DNA of 64,000 bases from Nitratireductor sp. XY-223 (GTDB taxonomy: Bacteria; Pseudomonadota; Alphaproteobacteria; Rhizobiales; Rhizobiaceae), in NCBI RefSeq assembly GCF_004959855.1, contig NZ_SPNT01000008.1:124001-188000 (forward strand). Reading direction: 5' to 3'. Shown here piece by piece: positions 48,068-57,439 of the stretch. Made by a program: the position numbers and the translations under genes. Position 1 is the stretch's first letter; each line of letters opens with the position of its first letter. The notes under the pieces are model-generated. The model was not told the origin of the DNA. It worked only from the letters and a program-made list of their open reading frames with translations, and ran no database searches.

Positions 48068-49864
48068 ATGCCGAACGACGGACAATCCAACATGAAAAAT
48101 GAGGTCATCGACCTGTTTCTCGGCAAAACCCGGCAGGAACGCATCGCCGGAGTGCGGGAGCCGACAGCCTATATGCGTCATTCCGTTTCCGGACGCATCG
48201 GCGTGGGTCCTGATGGCCTGCAGGAAAATGAACTCGGCACCGCGCGCCGGCTGGGCCGGCGGAGCCATGCTGTCTATCTTCTGGCACAGGACCACTACCT
48301 GTATTTTTCGCAACTGCTCGAACGTCAGCTTCCCGCCGGCATACTGTCTGAAAACGTCACCTATTCCGGTCCTGATGAAACCCGTTTGCGGATCGGCGAT
48401 ACGATCAGGGTTGGAACGGCTTTGCTGCGGCTCGTGCTGCCGCGCGTGCCATGTTATAAAATGGCGCATTTTGTCGGCACCGGGCCCGGTTTTCCTGCCC
48501 GGTTTTCAGCCAGTGGAAAGACGGGGATTTATGCGGCTGTGGTGGAGGAGGGCGAAGTCTGGCGTCAGGCGCCGTTTGTGGTCGAAAGCACCTGCCCGGA
48601 AAACGCGACCATTGCGGAACTCAACCACGCCATAACGGCTTTTGATCTCGACCCCGATACCGTCGAGCGTGTGCTTGCCTCGCCCGATCTCGACCCGGCG
48701 CTTGGTGCAACGATCAAGGAGCGTGTCCTGGCCTTCAGGCCCGGGATCGCCGTGCCATCCGCCTCCGGCCGCATTGTTTCACGGCATTATGCCGCCCCCG
48801 ATGTGGCTGTGCTCGACATCGAACCGGCCAGCGGGGCAGGGGCCGTCGCGAAGCCCGGCCAGTTCATAACGGTCGGGGTGGAAACCGCCGGCGGTGACAC
48901 GCATTATCGTTGCTATTCGTTGATTGATGGGCCGGGGGCGGCTGCACCGTACGCGCCTTATCGCATTGCCGTACGCCGCGAATGCGACAGCCACAACGAA
49001 CCGTCGGTCTCGGCGCTGTTGAACGGGCCGGATGTGGCCGGCAGGCCGTGCCGCATATATCCGCCTGCCGGCGATTTCGTGTTGCCTGAACGTCCTGACC
49101 GGCCGATCCTGTTTATAGCCGGAGGGATCGGCATCACGCCAATCCTCATGCAGATAAAGGCCCTGCTTGCAGGGGACCGACCAGTGCCCCTGTCGCTCCA
49201 TTATATCTGCCGTGACCGCTCGCATGCGGCCTTTGACGACGAATTGGCGGCTCTTGCCGCTGCGGATGGCCGTTTCAGCTACAGGCTGCATCTGACACGG
49301 CCAAGTCCGGAACACTCCATCGACGGTCACATCTCATCCGGGCGGCCCGATATTGCAAGAATCGTCGCGGCGGCCGGTGTGGACATCGAGCTTTTCGTTT
49401 GCGGTCCGTTGGGGTTGATTGAGGCTGTGCGCGAGACTCATCATGCGATGGGCGGCGATGGAGACCGCCTGCATTTCGAACTCTTCGACGTCAGCGGTGC
49501 GCAGGGCACAACAGCGCAACCGGCACCAAAGGCGCATGTGACCATCGCATCCCATGATGTCGATGGCGATTGGACACCTTCACGTGGACCGCTTCTGGCC
49601 TGGGTCGAGACCGAGACCGGTCTGCGCCCGCCGGCGGCCTGCCGGTCCGGCCTTTGCCGCACCTGTGTCGCCGGGCTTGAGCGGGGGCAGGTGACCTATC
49701 CGTCTTCCGTCAAAGCTCCGCCGCCTGATCAGGTTCTTTTGTGCTGCGCCCAGCCGACGACGTCTGAACTTGTCGTGAATCTGCCTGCCGGCACGCCATC
49801 CGGACCCCGGCTTGAACAACAGGAAAAGGCCCATGAACGCCAGCACGTACCGAGCCTCGATTGA
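48068..49864 (+). CDS. MOSC-flavin reductase-[2Fe-2S] ferredoxin fusion protein
   Basis: Three-domain protein of about 598 residues. The N-terminal MOSC domain has GRRSHAVYLLAQDHY, SENVTYSGPDE, GDTIRVGTALLRLVLPRVPCYKMA with the conserved Cys, and GIYAAVVEEG. The middle is a ferredoxin-NADP reductase-type domain (GQFITVGV, RCYSLIDGPG, RPILFIAGGIGITPILMQIKALL). The C-terminus is a plant-type [2Fe-2S] domain (ACRSGLCRTCVAG and LCCAQP). The latter two resemble phthalate-dioxygenase-type reductases. No oxygenase partner is nearby. Start 48068 is a choice; 48092 is the alternative. It overlaps the ATPase gene by 32 bp. Confidence 0.8.
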   Translation: MPNDGQSNMKNEVIDLFLGKTRQERIAGVREPTAYMRHSVSGRIGVGPDGLQENELGTARRLGRRSHAVYLLAQDHYLYFSQLLERQLPAGILSENVTYSGPDETRLRIGDTIRVGTALLRLVLPRVPCYKMAHFVGTGPGFPARFSASGKTGIYAAVVEEGEVWRQAPFVVESTCPENATIAELNHAITAFDLDPDTVERVLASPDLDPALGATIKERVLAFRPGIAVPSASGRIVSRHYAAPDVAVLDIEPASGAGAVAKPGQFITVGVETAGGDTHYRCYSLIDGPGAAAPYAPYRIAVRRECDSHNEPSVSALLNGPDVAGRPCRIYPPAGDFVLPERPDRPILFIAGGIGITPILMQIKALLAGDRPVPLSLHYICRDRSHAAFDDELAALAAADGRFSYRLHLTRPSPEHSIDGHISSGRPDIARIVAAAGVDIELFVCGPLGLIEAVRETHHAMGGDGDRLHFELFDVSGAQGTTAQPAPKAHVTIASHDVDGDWTPSRGPLLAWVETETGLRPPAACRSGLCRTCVAGLERGQVTYPSSVKAPPPDQVLLCCAQPTTSELVVNLPAGTPSGPRLEQQEKAHERQHVPSLD

Positions 49865-50645
49865 AGGTCCCGAGCGTCCGATGGTCCGCTTTTCCGGGGT
49901 GACCAAACGCTACGGCGAACTCACCGTTCTCGATGGGCTGGACCTTGATGTCTCCGCCGGTGAAATGGTGACGATCATCGGACCTTCCGGTTCGGGCAAG
50001 ACCACCGTTCTGCGGGTGCTGATGACATTGGAAAACATCGATGACGGCATCATCTATGTCGACGGCCAGCCGCTGACGCATATGCAGAAGGCCGGCACTC
50101 TGGTGCCCGCCGATGCCCGCCATCTTCGCGAAATGCGCGCGCAGATCGGCATGTGTTTTCAGCACTTCAACCTGTTTCCCCACATGACCGCACTCGGCAA
50201 TTGCATGGAGGGGCCGGTCTACTCGCTCGGCATGTCAAAAACCGAAGCCAGGGAGCGGGCCGTCGAACTGCTCGACATGGTGGGACTGGCGGACAAGCGC
50301 GATCATTATCCGAGCCAGCTCTCGGGCGGCCAGCAGCAACGGGTGGCGATTGCCCGGGCGCTCGCCATGCGCCCCAAGATCATGCTCTTTGATGAAGTGA
50401 CGTCTGCGCTCGATCCCGAGGTGATCGGCGAGGTGACGAATGTCATCCGCAAGCTTGTCGAAGAGTACAAGCTGACCATGCTTATGGTGACCCATCAGAT
50501 GGGCTTTGCCAAAGACATCTCCGACAGGGTCTGCTTCTTTTACGGCGGCAAGATCGAGGAGCAGGCCCCGCCCGAAGAGCTGTTCGCAGATCCGCAGCGC
50601 GCGCGCACGCAGCAGTTCCTCAGCGCCGTCAAGGCAGCAATCTAA
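49833..50645 (+). CDS. Polar amino-acid/ectoine-type ABC transporter ATP-binding protein (EhuA-like)
   Basis: GlnQ-family ATPase of 270 residues. Walker [10 protein letters not shown], signature [15 protein letters not shown], Walker [15 protein letters not shown]. An insertion ([25 protein letters not shown]) after the Q-loop region is also seen in EhuA-type proteins. It lies on the strand opposite to its probable permeases at 45541-46931. The start is within the end of the MOSC fusion gene. Confidence 0.87.
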   Translation: MNASTYRASIEGPERPMVRFSGVTKRYGELTVLDGLDLDVSAGEMVTIIGPSGSGKTTVLRVLMTLENIDDGIIYVDGQPLTHMQKAGTLVPADARHLREMRAQIGMCFQHFNLFPHMTALGNCMEGPVYSLGMSKTEARERAVELLDMVGLADKRDHYPSQLSGGQQQRVAIARALAMRPKIMLFDEVTSALDPEVIGEVTNVIRKLVEEYKLTMLMVTHQMGFAKDISDRVCFFYGGKIEEQAPPEELFADPQRARTQQFLSAVKAAI

Positions 50646-50719
50646 ATATCGTGTGTCTTGCTTTTGATTGCGCTGGACCGGTTGTCGCAGCGTCAAAATC
50701 ACTGTGTGGCGATCCGCAT

Positions 50720-51763
50720 TCAGCTTGATCGCCGCGCCGCGTTCGTCGTGCTGTCGCGGGCAATGAGCCGCGGTGTCACTTTGCTCTCGGGTGCCAGGGT
50801 TCCCTCGGCGAGCCCCAGTGCCCGCAAGAGCACGGTTGCCGTGCGCACGCCGATTTCCTCGCACGATACGTCGACGGTCGTAATCGCCGGTATCGCGTGC
50901 TCGGAAAGGGCGTCGGCGCCGAAGCCGGCCACCGCGATGTCTTGCGGGACCTTCAAGCCGGCCCGTTGCGCCTCGGTCATGGCGCCGAAGGCGGCCTGGT
51001 CGGAGACGCACATGACCGCCTCGGTGTCCGGCCACCGGTCCAGCATGCGGCGCATCGAAAGCGCCCCCTCGCGCATGGTGATCGGCGGTGGGCCGGTGGC
51101 CACCAGCCGGTCGGCCGCAAGCCCGTTCGCCTCCAGCGCCGCAACGAATCCCCGCCGCCGGTCGAGACCGCGCGTGTCGCGCGAAGTGTCGCCGCCGATG
51201 AAGCCGATCTTGCCGTAACCCTGTTCGATGAAGTGCTCGACCATGAGCCGTCCTGCGGCCGCGTTGGAGAAACCGACCACATCGCCGAGCGGCATTTCAG
51301 GCAGGTCCCAGGTCTCGACCACGGGCACGCCGGAATTGCCGATCAGCCGCCGGCAGCGCTCCGTGTGCGCGCCGCCGGTGACCACGATCGCCTCGGGCCG
51401 GCGGCGCAGGAACTGTTCGATCAGTCGTTCCTCCTCGTCCTTGGAATAGTCGGTGTAGCCGAGCAGGACCTGCAGGTCGGTGCCGCGCAGTGTATCGACA
51501 ATGCCGCGCAGCGTATCGGCGAAGTTGGAGTTGTTGATAGACGGGATGGTCACCGCGACGAAGCCCGTCTTGCGCGACGAAAGGTTCGCGGCCGAACTGT
51601 CCAGCACATAGCCGAGCGCATCGGCGGCTTCCTGGATCTTTGTGCGCGTCTTTTCGCTCACCGACGTGTCGGGCTTGAGCGCCCGCGAGACCGTCATCGT
51701 CGAAACGCCTGCCGCCGCCGCGACATCCGCCATTGTCGGCGCTTTTGGTTTCATCCCAGTCAT
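50720..51763 (-). CDS. LacI family repressor, GntR (gluconate)-like
   Basis: Regulator of about 347 residues. The HTH is TMADVAAAAGVSTMTVSRAL with hinge LGYVLDSSAANLSS. The sensor domain contains FVAVTIPSINNSNFADTLRGI, VVETWDLPEMPLGDVVGFSNAAAGR and VAGFGADALSEHAIPAITTV, similar to enteric GntR. The ATG at 51763 overlaps the upstream LacI stop by 4 bp; ATG 51754 is an alternative with better-spaced GAGGGG. It is the best candidate to bind the ATGTTAT-type palindromes of the sugar-acid genes. Confidence 0.87.
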   Translation of the reverse strand: MTGMKPKAPTMADVAAAAGVSTMTVSRALKPDTSVSEKTRTKIQEAADALGYVLDSSAANLSSRKTGFVAVTIPSINNSNFADTLRGIVDTLRGTDLQVLLGYTDYSKDEEERLIEQFLRRRPEAIVVTGGAHTERCRRLIGNSGVPVVETWDLPEMPLGDVVGFSNAAAGRLMVEHFIEQGYGKIGFIGGDTSRDTRGLDRRRGFVAALEANGLAADRLVATGPPPITMREGALSMRRMLDRWPDTEAVMCVSDQAAFGAMTEAQRAGLKVPQDIAVAGFGADALSEHAIPAITTVDVSCEEIGVRTATVLLRALGLAEGTLAPESKVTPRLIARDSTTNAARRSS

Positions 51764-52842
51764 CCCCTCTTGTTGGCGCCAGCATCTAACACAGGCCGAA
51801 ATCCGGAGGAAGCGCGCAGCGGTCGTGTGGTTTCGCCGGCGAAGAGCTCCACCGGCATGCAGATGGATCGTTCGGTCTTCGCGCCGAGGATCTTTGCGAC
51901 CAGCATGCGCGCGCCGGTCGCGCCCATCAGCGTGCGCGGCGTGATCGAGGTGGTAAGCGGTTTTTTCAGCACGGCATTGATATTGAGCCCGTTGAAGCCG
52001 GCGATGCCGATGTCGCGCGGCACGTCCAGACCGTGTGCCTCGCAGGCCATCAGTCCGCCGAAGGCCATGTGGTCGTTGAGGAAGTAGAGGACATCGGGGT
52101 TGTCCGCCAATTCGCCAAGCGCCCGTTCGGCGGCACACCGGCCGCTTTCGAACGAGGCCCGCCGGTCGGCGCGAAAGTCCGGGACGCGGGTCACGCCCTT
52201 TTCCGAAAATGCTTCGCAAAATCCGTGAAACCGTGCTTCCGCGCGCCGGTCCCAGCCGCACTCGATGCCGACATAGGCCGGCCGCCGGTAGCCGAGTGCG
52301 ACAAGGTGGCGGCCCACGGCCCTGCCGGCGGCAAAATGATCGACGCCGACACAAAGGTCGATCGGGTCGTCCGTATGGTCCCAGATTTCCAGCGTCGGGA
52401 TGCCCGCGTCGACGAGCTGGCGTCGCGCCCGGTTCGTGTGGTCGATCCCCGACAGGATGATGCCTGCCGGATGCCAGGAGACCATGCGGCTCACCCAGCG
52501 CCGCTCGCGGTCCGGCTGGTATTCGGTCGTGTCCATGACGGTCTGGAAGCCGGCCTTGGAAAAGATATCGCGCATGCCGGCAAAGATCTCGGCGAACACC
52601 GCTTCGAACAGCGTCGGCACCGACACGCCGATGAGCGTGGAATTGGCTGCCGCCAATGAGCCCGCGACGCGGTTTGGCGCGTAACCCAGGCGCTTGGCGA
52701 TTGCCAGGATTTCGGTGCGCCGCTTGGCTGAAACGCCCTCCACACCGCGCATGACGCGCGACACCGACATGATCGAGACACCGGCCTCGCGCGCCACATC
52801 CTCGATCTTGGCGGGGCGTCGGTCGGTTCTCCCGTCAGTCAT
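51760..52842 (-). CDS. LacI family transcriptional repressor (second of a tandem pair)
   Basis: Regulator of 360 residues. HTH KIEDVAREAGVSIMSVSRVM, hinge LGYAPNRVAGSLA, sensor with LIGVSVPTLFEAVFAEIFAGM, GVDHFAAGRAVGRHLVALGYRRPAYVG and DIGIAGFNGLNINAVLKKPLTT. It is translationally coupled to the GntR-like LacI gene downstream. It is transcribed divergently from the sugar-acid ABC transporter and may bind the 26-bp palindrome in the shared intergenic region. Confidence 0.88.
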   Translation of the reverse strand: MTDGRTDRRPAKIEDVAREAGVSIMSVSRVMRGVEGVSAKRRTEILAIAKRLGYAPNRVAGSLAAANSTLIGVSVPTLFEAVFAEIFAGMRDIFSKAGFQTVMDTTEYQPDRERRWVSRMVSWHPAGIILSGIDHTNRARRQLVDAGIPTLEIWDHTDDPIDLCVGVDHFAAGRAVGRHLVALGYRRPAYVGIECGWDRRAEARFHGFCEAFSEKGVTRVPDFRADRRASFESGRCAAERALGELADNPDVLYFLNDHMAFGGLMACEAHGLDVPRDIGIAGFNGLNINAVLKKPLTTSITPRTLMGATGARMLVAKILGAKTERSICMPVELFAGETTRPLRASSGFRPVLDAGANKRG

Positions 52843-52910
52843 ACGCTTCTCGCTTTGAATGGGTTTTATTCATGTTTGTCAGAGGCTTAAGTTCTGTTTT
52901 TGCAACCTAG

Positions 52911-52936
52911 AATCAACGTTAGCGCTAACGTTGATT
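52911..52936. promoter_or_regulatory. Perfect 26-bp palindrome, LacI-type operator
   Basis: A perfect palindrome of 13-bp arms centred on AGCGCT, with core CGTTAGCGCTAACG. GTTAGCGCTAAC is a common LacI-family operator type. It lies 69 bases upstream of the LacI gene start at 52842 and 101 bases before the ABC ATPase start. Confidence 0.8.
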
Positions 52937-52973
52937 GCCGAATATTCGTTTGCAATCGGTTCTCCCAGTGATG

Positions 52974-52989
52974 ATGTTATCGGTAACAT
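52974..52989. promoter_or_regulatory. GntR-type operator 1 (ATGTTATCGGTAACAT)
   Basis: Sixteen-base near-perfect palindrome upstream of the sugar-acid ABC operon. It matches the sites at 60377 and 62872 in 15 of 16 positions and resembles the ATGTTA-N4-TAACAT operators of enteric GntR/IdnR. Confidence 0.78.
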
Positions 52990-53036
52990 AAACTGGTCGG
53001 AGGAGCCAGTGCGGACTTTGTCGGGAGGCCATTCGT

Positions 53037-54119
53037 TTGCCAAAGATCCATTTCGACCACATCGAAAAGAGCTTCGGGACGGTGCGTGTATTGCCGCCGC
53101 TCGATCTTCAATTGAACGACGGCGAGTTCACCGTCCTCGTCGGTCCGTCCGGCTGTGGGAAATCGACGACACTGCGCATCCTGGCAGGCCTCGAATCGCT
53201 GTCCGCCGGCGAAATCTATTTCGATGACGCGCCGATCAGCCACCTGGCCCCCAAGGACCGCGATCTCGCGATGGTGTTCCAGGACTACGCGCTCTATCCG
53301 CATATGGACATCGCACGGAATATGTCCTTCGCCCTGCGGCTGCAGCGCGCGCCACGCGCCGAAATAGCCGCCAAGGTGCAACGCGTCGCCGAAATGCTCA
53401 ACATCGCCCACCTGCTGGATCGCAAGCCGGCGGAGCTCTCCGGCGGTCAGCGCCAGCGCGTCGCCATGGGCAGGGCGCTGGTGCGCGATGCGTCAACATT
53501 TCTCTTTGACGAGCCGCTGTCGAACCTCGACGCCAAATTGCGCGCCAAGATGCGCACCGAGCTCGCGGAGATGCGCGACACGCTCGACAAGAACATGATC
53601 TACGTCACCCACGACCAGATCGAGGCGATGACGCTGGGGGACCGCATCGTCGTCATGTCGGAGGGCGTCATCCAGCAGCAGGGCAGCCCGGAAGAACTGT
53701 TCAAGACACCGGCCAACCAGTTCGTCGCCGGCTTCATCGGCAGTCCGACGATGAATTTCCTCGGCGGCAGCCTGGCCCGCGAGGCGGACAGGCTGTGGGT
53801 GCGCGGCGACGGTTTCCTGTTGCCGCTGACGGATGAACAGTCCGGCCGGCTCAACGGAAATACCCCCGGCGATGTTTCCGTCGGCATCCGGCCGTCCTCC
53901 TTCAGTGCCGACCCGAAAGTGGGCGCGCCGATCGAATTGCATCTCGCCGTTTCCGAATATCTCGGCGCTCAGTCCGTGCTCGTGACCCGCTGCGGCGAGG
54001 AGGAAGTGCTCGTCGAATATGACAGTGCCACGCCCATGAAATCGGGCGTCAGCATGACCTTCGGCGTGCGCCCCGAGGACATCATGCTGTTTGACCGCGC
54101 CAGCGGCGCGCGGCTGTGA
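53037..54119 (+). CDS. Sugar-type ABC transporter ATP-binding protein (UgpC/MalK family)
   Basis: ATPase of 360 residues. Walker A GPSGCGKST, signature LSGGQRQRVAMGRALV, Walker B FLFDEPLSNLDAKLR, and a C-terminal TOBE/regulatory domain from about 240. The start is a TTG at 53037, supported by GGGAGG at 53023-53028 with 8-nt spacing; no ATG or GTG fits. It is the first gene of the operon 53037-58140. Confidence 0.9.
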   Translation: MPKIHFDHIEKSFGTVRVLPPLDLQLNDGEFTVLVGPSGCGKSTTLRILAGLESLSAGEIYFDDAPISHLAPKDRDLAMVFQDYALYPHMDIARNMSFALRLQRAPRAEIAAKVQRVAEMLNIAHLLDRKPAELSGGQRQRVAMGRALVRDASTFLFDEPLSNLDAKLRAKMRTELAEMRDTLDKNMIYVTHDQIEAMTLGDRIVVMSEGVIQQQGSPEELFKTPANQFVAGFIGSPTMNFLGGSLAREADRLWVRGDGFLLPLTDEQSGRLNGNTPGDVSVGIRPSSFSADPKVGAPIELHLAVSEYLGAQSVLVTRCGEEEVLVEYDSATPMKSGVSMTFGVRPEDIMLFDRASGARL

Positions 54120-54162
54120 ACCCGTTTGATTTTCCGCTTTCAGCAAAAGGGAGGAACCACAT

Positions 54163-55494
54163 ATGCTGAAACTCTTGAAGACCACATCACTGGCCGCGGT
54201 CGGGCTTGCCCTGTGCGCCGCCGGTGCGCTGGCCGATCCCTACGAGGAGCATCGCGGCAAGACCCTCGTCGTGAATTTCCCCGCCCACCCGCATTTCAAC
54301 GCGGTGATGAAGGTGTTGCCCGAATTCACCAAAGAAACCGGCATCAATGTCGAGGTCGACCAGTTGCAGTATCTTGCGATGCGCGAGAAGCAGACGCTGG
54401 AGTTGACCAAGAACAAGGGCGACTATGATCTGATCGCCTATGTCGTCTTCTCCAAGGCCGACTATGTCTACGCCGACCAGATCGAGCCGCTGGCGCGTTT
54501 CTTCATGGACCCAGAACTTGCCAATCCGAACTACGACCCCGAGGATCTGATCGACGGCTATGTCCAGAATATCGGTGTCGCCGGCGGCAAGAAGGGTTAT
54601 CTGCCCGGGCCCACCGGCGCGCTCTTCGGCATTCCCTTCGGCTCCGAGACCTCGGTGCTCGGCTACCGCAAGGACATTTTCGACAAGCACGGCCTGAAGG
54701 TTCCCGAGACCTATGACGAGCTACTCGAACTCGCCTGCAAGATTCCCGAGCTCGAGCCGGGCATGGGCGGGCTTGCCTCGCGCGGCAAATCCGGCCATCA
54801 GACCAGCCACGCCTTCCTCCTGCATCTCGCGCCGATGGGCGGAAAGGTGCTTGACGACCAGTGGAACCCTGTCATCAACAGCCCCGAGGCCGTCAGGGCC
54901 GGTGAGGCGCTGAAGACGATCCTCGACTGCGGCCCGGACGGGGCGACTTCCTTCGGCTTCGCTGAAGCCAAGAACGCTTTCCTGCAGGGTCAGACGGCCA
55001 TGTTCCTCGATTCGACCGTGGTCGCCGGTGAAGTCGAGAACCCGGAAAAGTCCAAGGTCGTCGGCAAGGTCGGCTGGGCGCCGCATCCGATTGATGTCCG
55101 CGCCGGCTCGCAGACCGGCGGTTTCGGCATCGCCATCCCGAAGAATGCCCAGGAGAAAGAAGCCGCCTTCCTTTTGATGCAGTGGCTGACCGGCAAGGAG
55201 GCCGACAAGAAGATCGCCCTCGAAGGCGGCAACCCGTCGCGCTTTTCGACCCACGCCGATCCGGACGTGAATGCCAAATACCCGCACATGGCGGTCTTCG
55301 GCGAGGCGCTGAAGAACGCCGATCCCGACTGGCGCCCGATCATCCCGGTCTGGGGCAAGATCAACTCGGAACTCGGCACCACCTTGTCCAAGGCGATGAC
55401 CGGCGAAATGAGCGTCCAGGAAGCGCTCGACATCGTTGCCGAGCGGACGCAAGGCATCATGGCCGACGCCGGCTACGACACCTGGAAACAATAA
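54163..55494 (+). CDS. ABC transporter extracellular solute-binding protein (family 1)
   Basis: Periplasmic receptor of 443 residues with signal peptide MLKLLKTTSLAAVGLALCAAGALADP. SBP_bac_1-type features: KTLVVNFPAHPHFNAVMKVLPEFTKETGINV, DYDLIAYVVFSKADYVYADQIEPL, GIPFGSETSVLGYRKDIFDKHGLKVPETYDEL. GGGAGG precedes the ATG. The neighbouring enzymes suggest a hexonate such as gluconate, idonate or a ketogluconate as ligand (inference). Confidence 0.9.
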   Translation: MLKLLKTTSLAAVGLALCAAGALADPYEEHRGKTLVVNFPAHPHFNAVMKVLPEFTKETGINVEVDQLQYLAMREKQTLELTKNKGDYDLIAYVVFSKADYVYADQIEPLARFFMDPELANPNYDPEDLIDGYVQNIGVAGGKKGYLPGPTGALFGIPFGSETSVLGYRKDIFDKHGLKVPETYDELLELACKIPELEPGMGGLASRGKSGHQTSHAFLLHLAPMGGKVLDDQWNPVINSPEAVRAGEALKTILDCGPDGATSFGFAEAKNAFLQGQTAMFLDSTVVAGEVENPEKSKVVGKVGWAPHPIDVRAGSQTGGFGIAIPKNAQEKEAAFLLMQWLTGKEADKKIALEGGNPSRFSTHADPDVNAKYPHMAVFGEALKNADPDWRPIIPVWGKINSELGTTLSKAMTGEMSVQEALDIVAERTQGIMADAGYDTWKQ

Positions 55495-55506
55495 TCTCCT
55501 GAAAAC

Positions 55507-55534
55507 CGGGTGGGCGGATCCTTCCGCCCGCCCG
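55507..55534 (+). terminator. GC-rich hairpin after the solute-binding-protein gene
   Basis: CGGGTGGGCGGA, 4-nt loop (TCCT), TCCGCCCGCCCG: a 12-bp stem with one wobble pair in the 71-base gap before the permease gene. No T-run follows. Likely an mRNA-stabilising hairpin. Confidence 0.7.
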
Positions 55535-55565
55535 AAATGAACGTTAAGCACAAGCGGGCAACGCG

Positions 55566-56543
55566 ATGGTCAGCCACGAACTCACGACACCGGACCTGAA
55601 GAGCGAACGCAGGGTGCGCCATGCGCCGCGGTTCTTCAACATGAACCGCCTGACGCCGTATTTCTTCCTGGCGCCGGCCGGCGCCGTGCTTGCCGTCGCG
55701 CTGCTCTATCCCATCGGCTACATGATCTATGCCAGTTTTCTCAGTTGGAACCCCAGCCAGCGCATCCACGAAGCCGATTGGATCGGACTGCGCAATTACA
55801 CAAACCTCCTCAAGGATCCGAATTTCATCGAATCCTTCTTCGTCACGCTGAAATTCGCGTCGGTCGTCGTCACGCTCGAAATGGTCATCGGCGTCGGCCT
55901 CGCGCTGCTGCTCGACCGCAAGATCCGCGGCATGTCGGTGCTGCGCACCATCTTCATCCTGCCGATGATGATCGCGCCGATCGTCGTCGGCCTGATGTGG
56001 CGCTACATGTATCACCCGAGTGTCGGCATCCTGAACCGCACGCTGAAGGGCTGGGGCCTTGACCCGATCCCGTGGCTCTCCGATCCCGACTGGGCGCTGC
56101 CGTCGGTCATCATCGCGGATGTGTGGCAGTGGACGCCTTTCATCTTCATCCTGTCGCTGGCCGCCCTGCAGTCGCTGCCCCAGTCGGCGCTCGAGGCCTC
56201 GCGCATCGATGGTGCGTCGACCTGGCAGCAGATCATCCACATCAAGCTGCCGCTGATGCTTCCCGTGCTGATCATCGCCGGCCTTTTACGGCTGATCGAT
56301 GCCTTCAAGGTGCTGGAGGTGATCCTGGTGCTGACCAATGGCGGCCCGGGCCTGTCGACCGAGATCCTGTCGCTGCGCATCTCGCGCACCACATCGGAAT
56401 TCAGGGAACTGGGCGAAGCGGCGGCAATGTCGAATTACCTTCTTCTGCTGCTCCTCATCATCACGCTCGGCATGTTCCTCTTCAACAAGGTCATGGACAT
56501 GCGCCAGCAAAGGCTGCGCGCCGCGGCCCAGGAGGCAGGCTGA
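55566..56543 (+). CDS. Sugar-type ABC transporter permease (MalF-like)
   Basis: Permease of 325 residues with six hydrophobic segments. The coupling loop is QSLPQSALEASRIDGASTWQQIIHIKLPLMLPVLIIAGLLRLIDAF (EAA motif). ILVLTNGGPGLSTEILSLRISRT is typical of UgpA/MalF-type proteins. Its stop overlaps the next start (TGATG). Confidence 0.9.
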   Translation: MVSHELTTPDLKSERRVRHAPRFFNMNRLTPYFFLAPAGAVLAVALLYPIGYMIYASFLSWNPSQRIHEADWIGLRNYTNLLKDPNFIESFFVTLKFASVVVTLEMVIGVGLALLLDRKIRGMSVLRTIFILPMMIAPIVVGLMWRYMYHPSVGILNRTLKGWGLDPIPWLSDPDWALPSVIIADVWQWTPFIFILSLAALQSLPQSALEASRIDGASTWQQIIHIKLPLMLPVLIIAGLLRLIDAFKVLEVILVLTNGGPGLSTEILSLRISRTTSEFRELGEAAAMSNYLLLLLLIITLGMFLFNKVMDMRQQRLRAAAQEAG

Positions 56544-57439
56544 TGTCGGCACCCGCCACCAACGAGCAACGCGCCGACATTTTCTTCTACGGCTTCCTGA
56601 TCGCGCTTGTCGTCATCTCGCTCGGACCCATTGTCCTGATGCTGCTGACCTCGCTCCGGCTGAAGGTCGATATCGTCAGCGACACGGCGAGCCTCATATT
56701 CCTGCCGACCATGCGCAACTACGAGACCGTTCTGTGCAATATCCTGTGGTACACGCCCCAGCACGTCGAATACTGCAATCCGACTTTCGGCCGCGCGCTC
56801 GGCAATTCGCTTTTCGTCGCCACGGTCTCCACCGGCATCACCCTGGTGTTCGGCTGCATGGCCGCCTACGGCATCGTGCGTTTCCGCTTCCTCGGCCGCG
56901 GCACGGTTTCGCTGACGACACTTCTGATGCGCATGGTGCCGCCGGCCGTGCTTCTCGTTCCCGTCTTCGGCATCTGGTCGTTCAATTTCTGCTTTGGCGA
57001 GGACGCCTGTCTCGCCGGCACACATGGCGGCATCGTCCTCATCTACGTTGCCATGAACCTGCCCTTCGTCATCTGGATCCTGCAGAGCTTCATCAAGCAG
57101 GTGCCGATCCAGCTCGAGGAGGCGGCGAAGATGGATGGCGCCAACGCCTTCCAGGTTTTCTTCCTCGTGGTGCTGCCGGTTATCAAGCCCGGCCTGGCCG
57201 CGGCGGCCATTTTCACCTTCCGCATCGCCTGGAACGAGTTCCTGCTCGCCAACGCGCTGCTCGACCGCAGCACGCGCACGGTGCCCGTGACGCTGGTGAA
57301 CTCGTTGACCGAGCATGATATCGACTGGGGCGTGATCATGGCGACCGGCATGCTGCTGGCGATCCCGCCGATCATCTTCACCTTCATCGCCTCGCGGCAG
57401 ATCATCACCGGCATGACGGCGGGGGCCGTCAAGGGATGA
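56543..57439 (+). CDS. Sugar-type ABC transporter permease (MalG-like)
   Basis: Permease of 298 residues. Coupling loop KQVPIQLEEAAKMDGANAFQVFFLVVLPVIKPGLAAAAIFTFRIAWNEFLLA. An insertion with several Cys (VLCNILWYTPQHVEYCNP and FNFCFGEDACLAG) in the first and third periplasmic loops is unusual and could form disulfides. It overlaps the b561-like gene by 4 bp. Confidence 0.9.
   Translation: MSAPATNEQRADIFFYGFLIALVVISLGPIVLMLLTSLRLKVDIVSDTASLIFLPTMRNYETVLCNILWYTPQHVEYCNPTFGRALGNSLFVATVSTGITLVFGCMAAYGIVRFRFLGRGTVSLTTLLMRMVPPAVLLVPVFGIWSFNFCFGEDACLAGTHGGIVLIYVAMNLPFVIWILQSFIKQVPIQLEEAAKMDGANAFQVFFLVVLPVIKPGLAAAAIFTFRIAWNEFLLANALLDRSTRTVPVTLVNSLTEHDIDWGVIMATGMLLAIPPIIFTFIASRQIITGMTAGAVKG

Noticed and set aside
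50720-52354. A 544-residue start for the GntR-like LacI protein
   Set aside because: The extra N-terminal part is out-of-frame shadow of the upstream LacI gene. The HTH begins about 10 residues after ATG 51754/51763.
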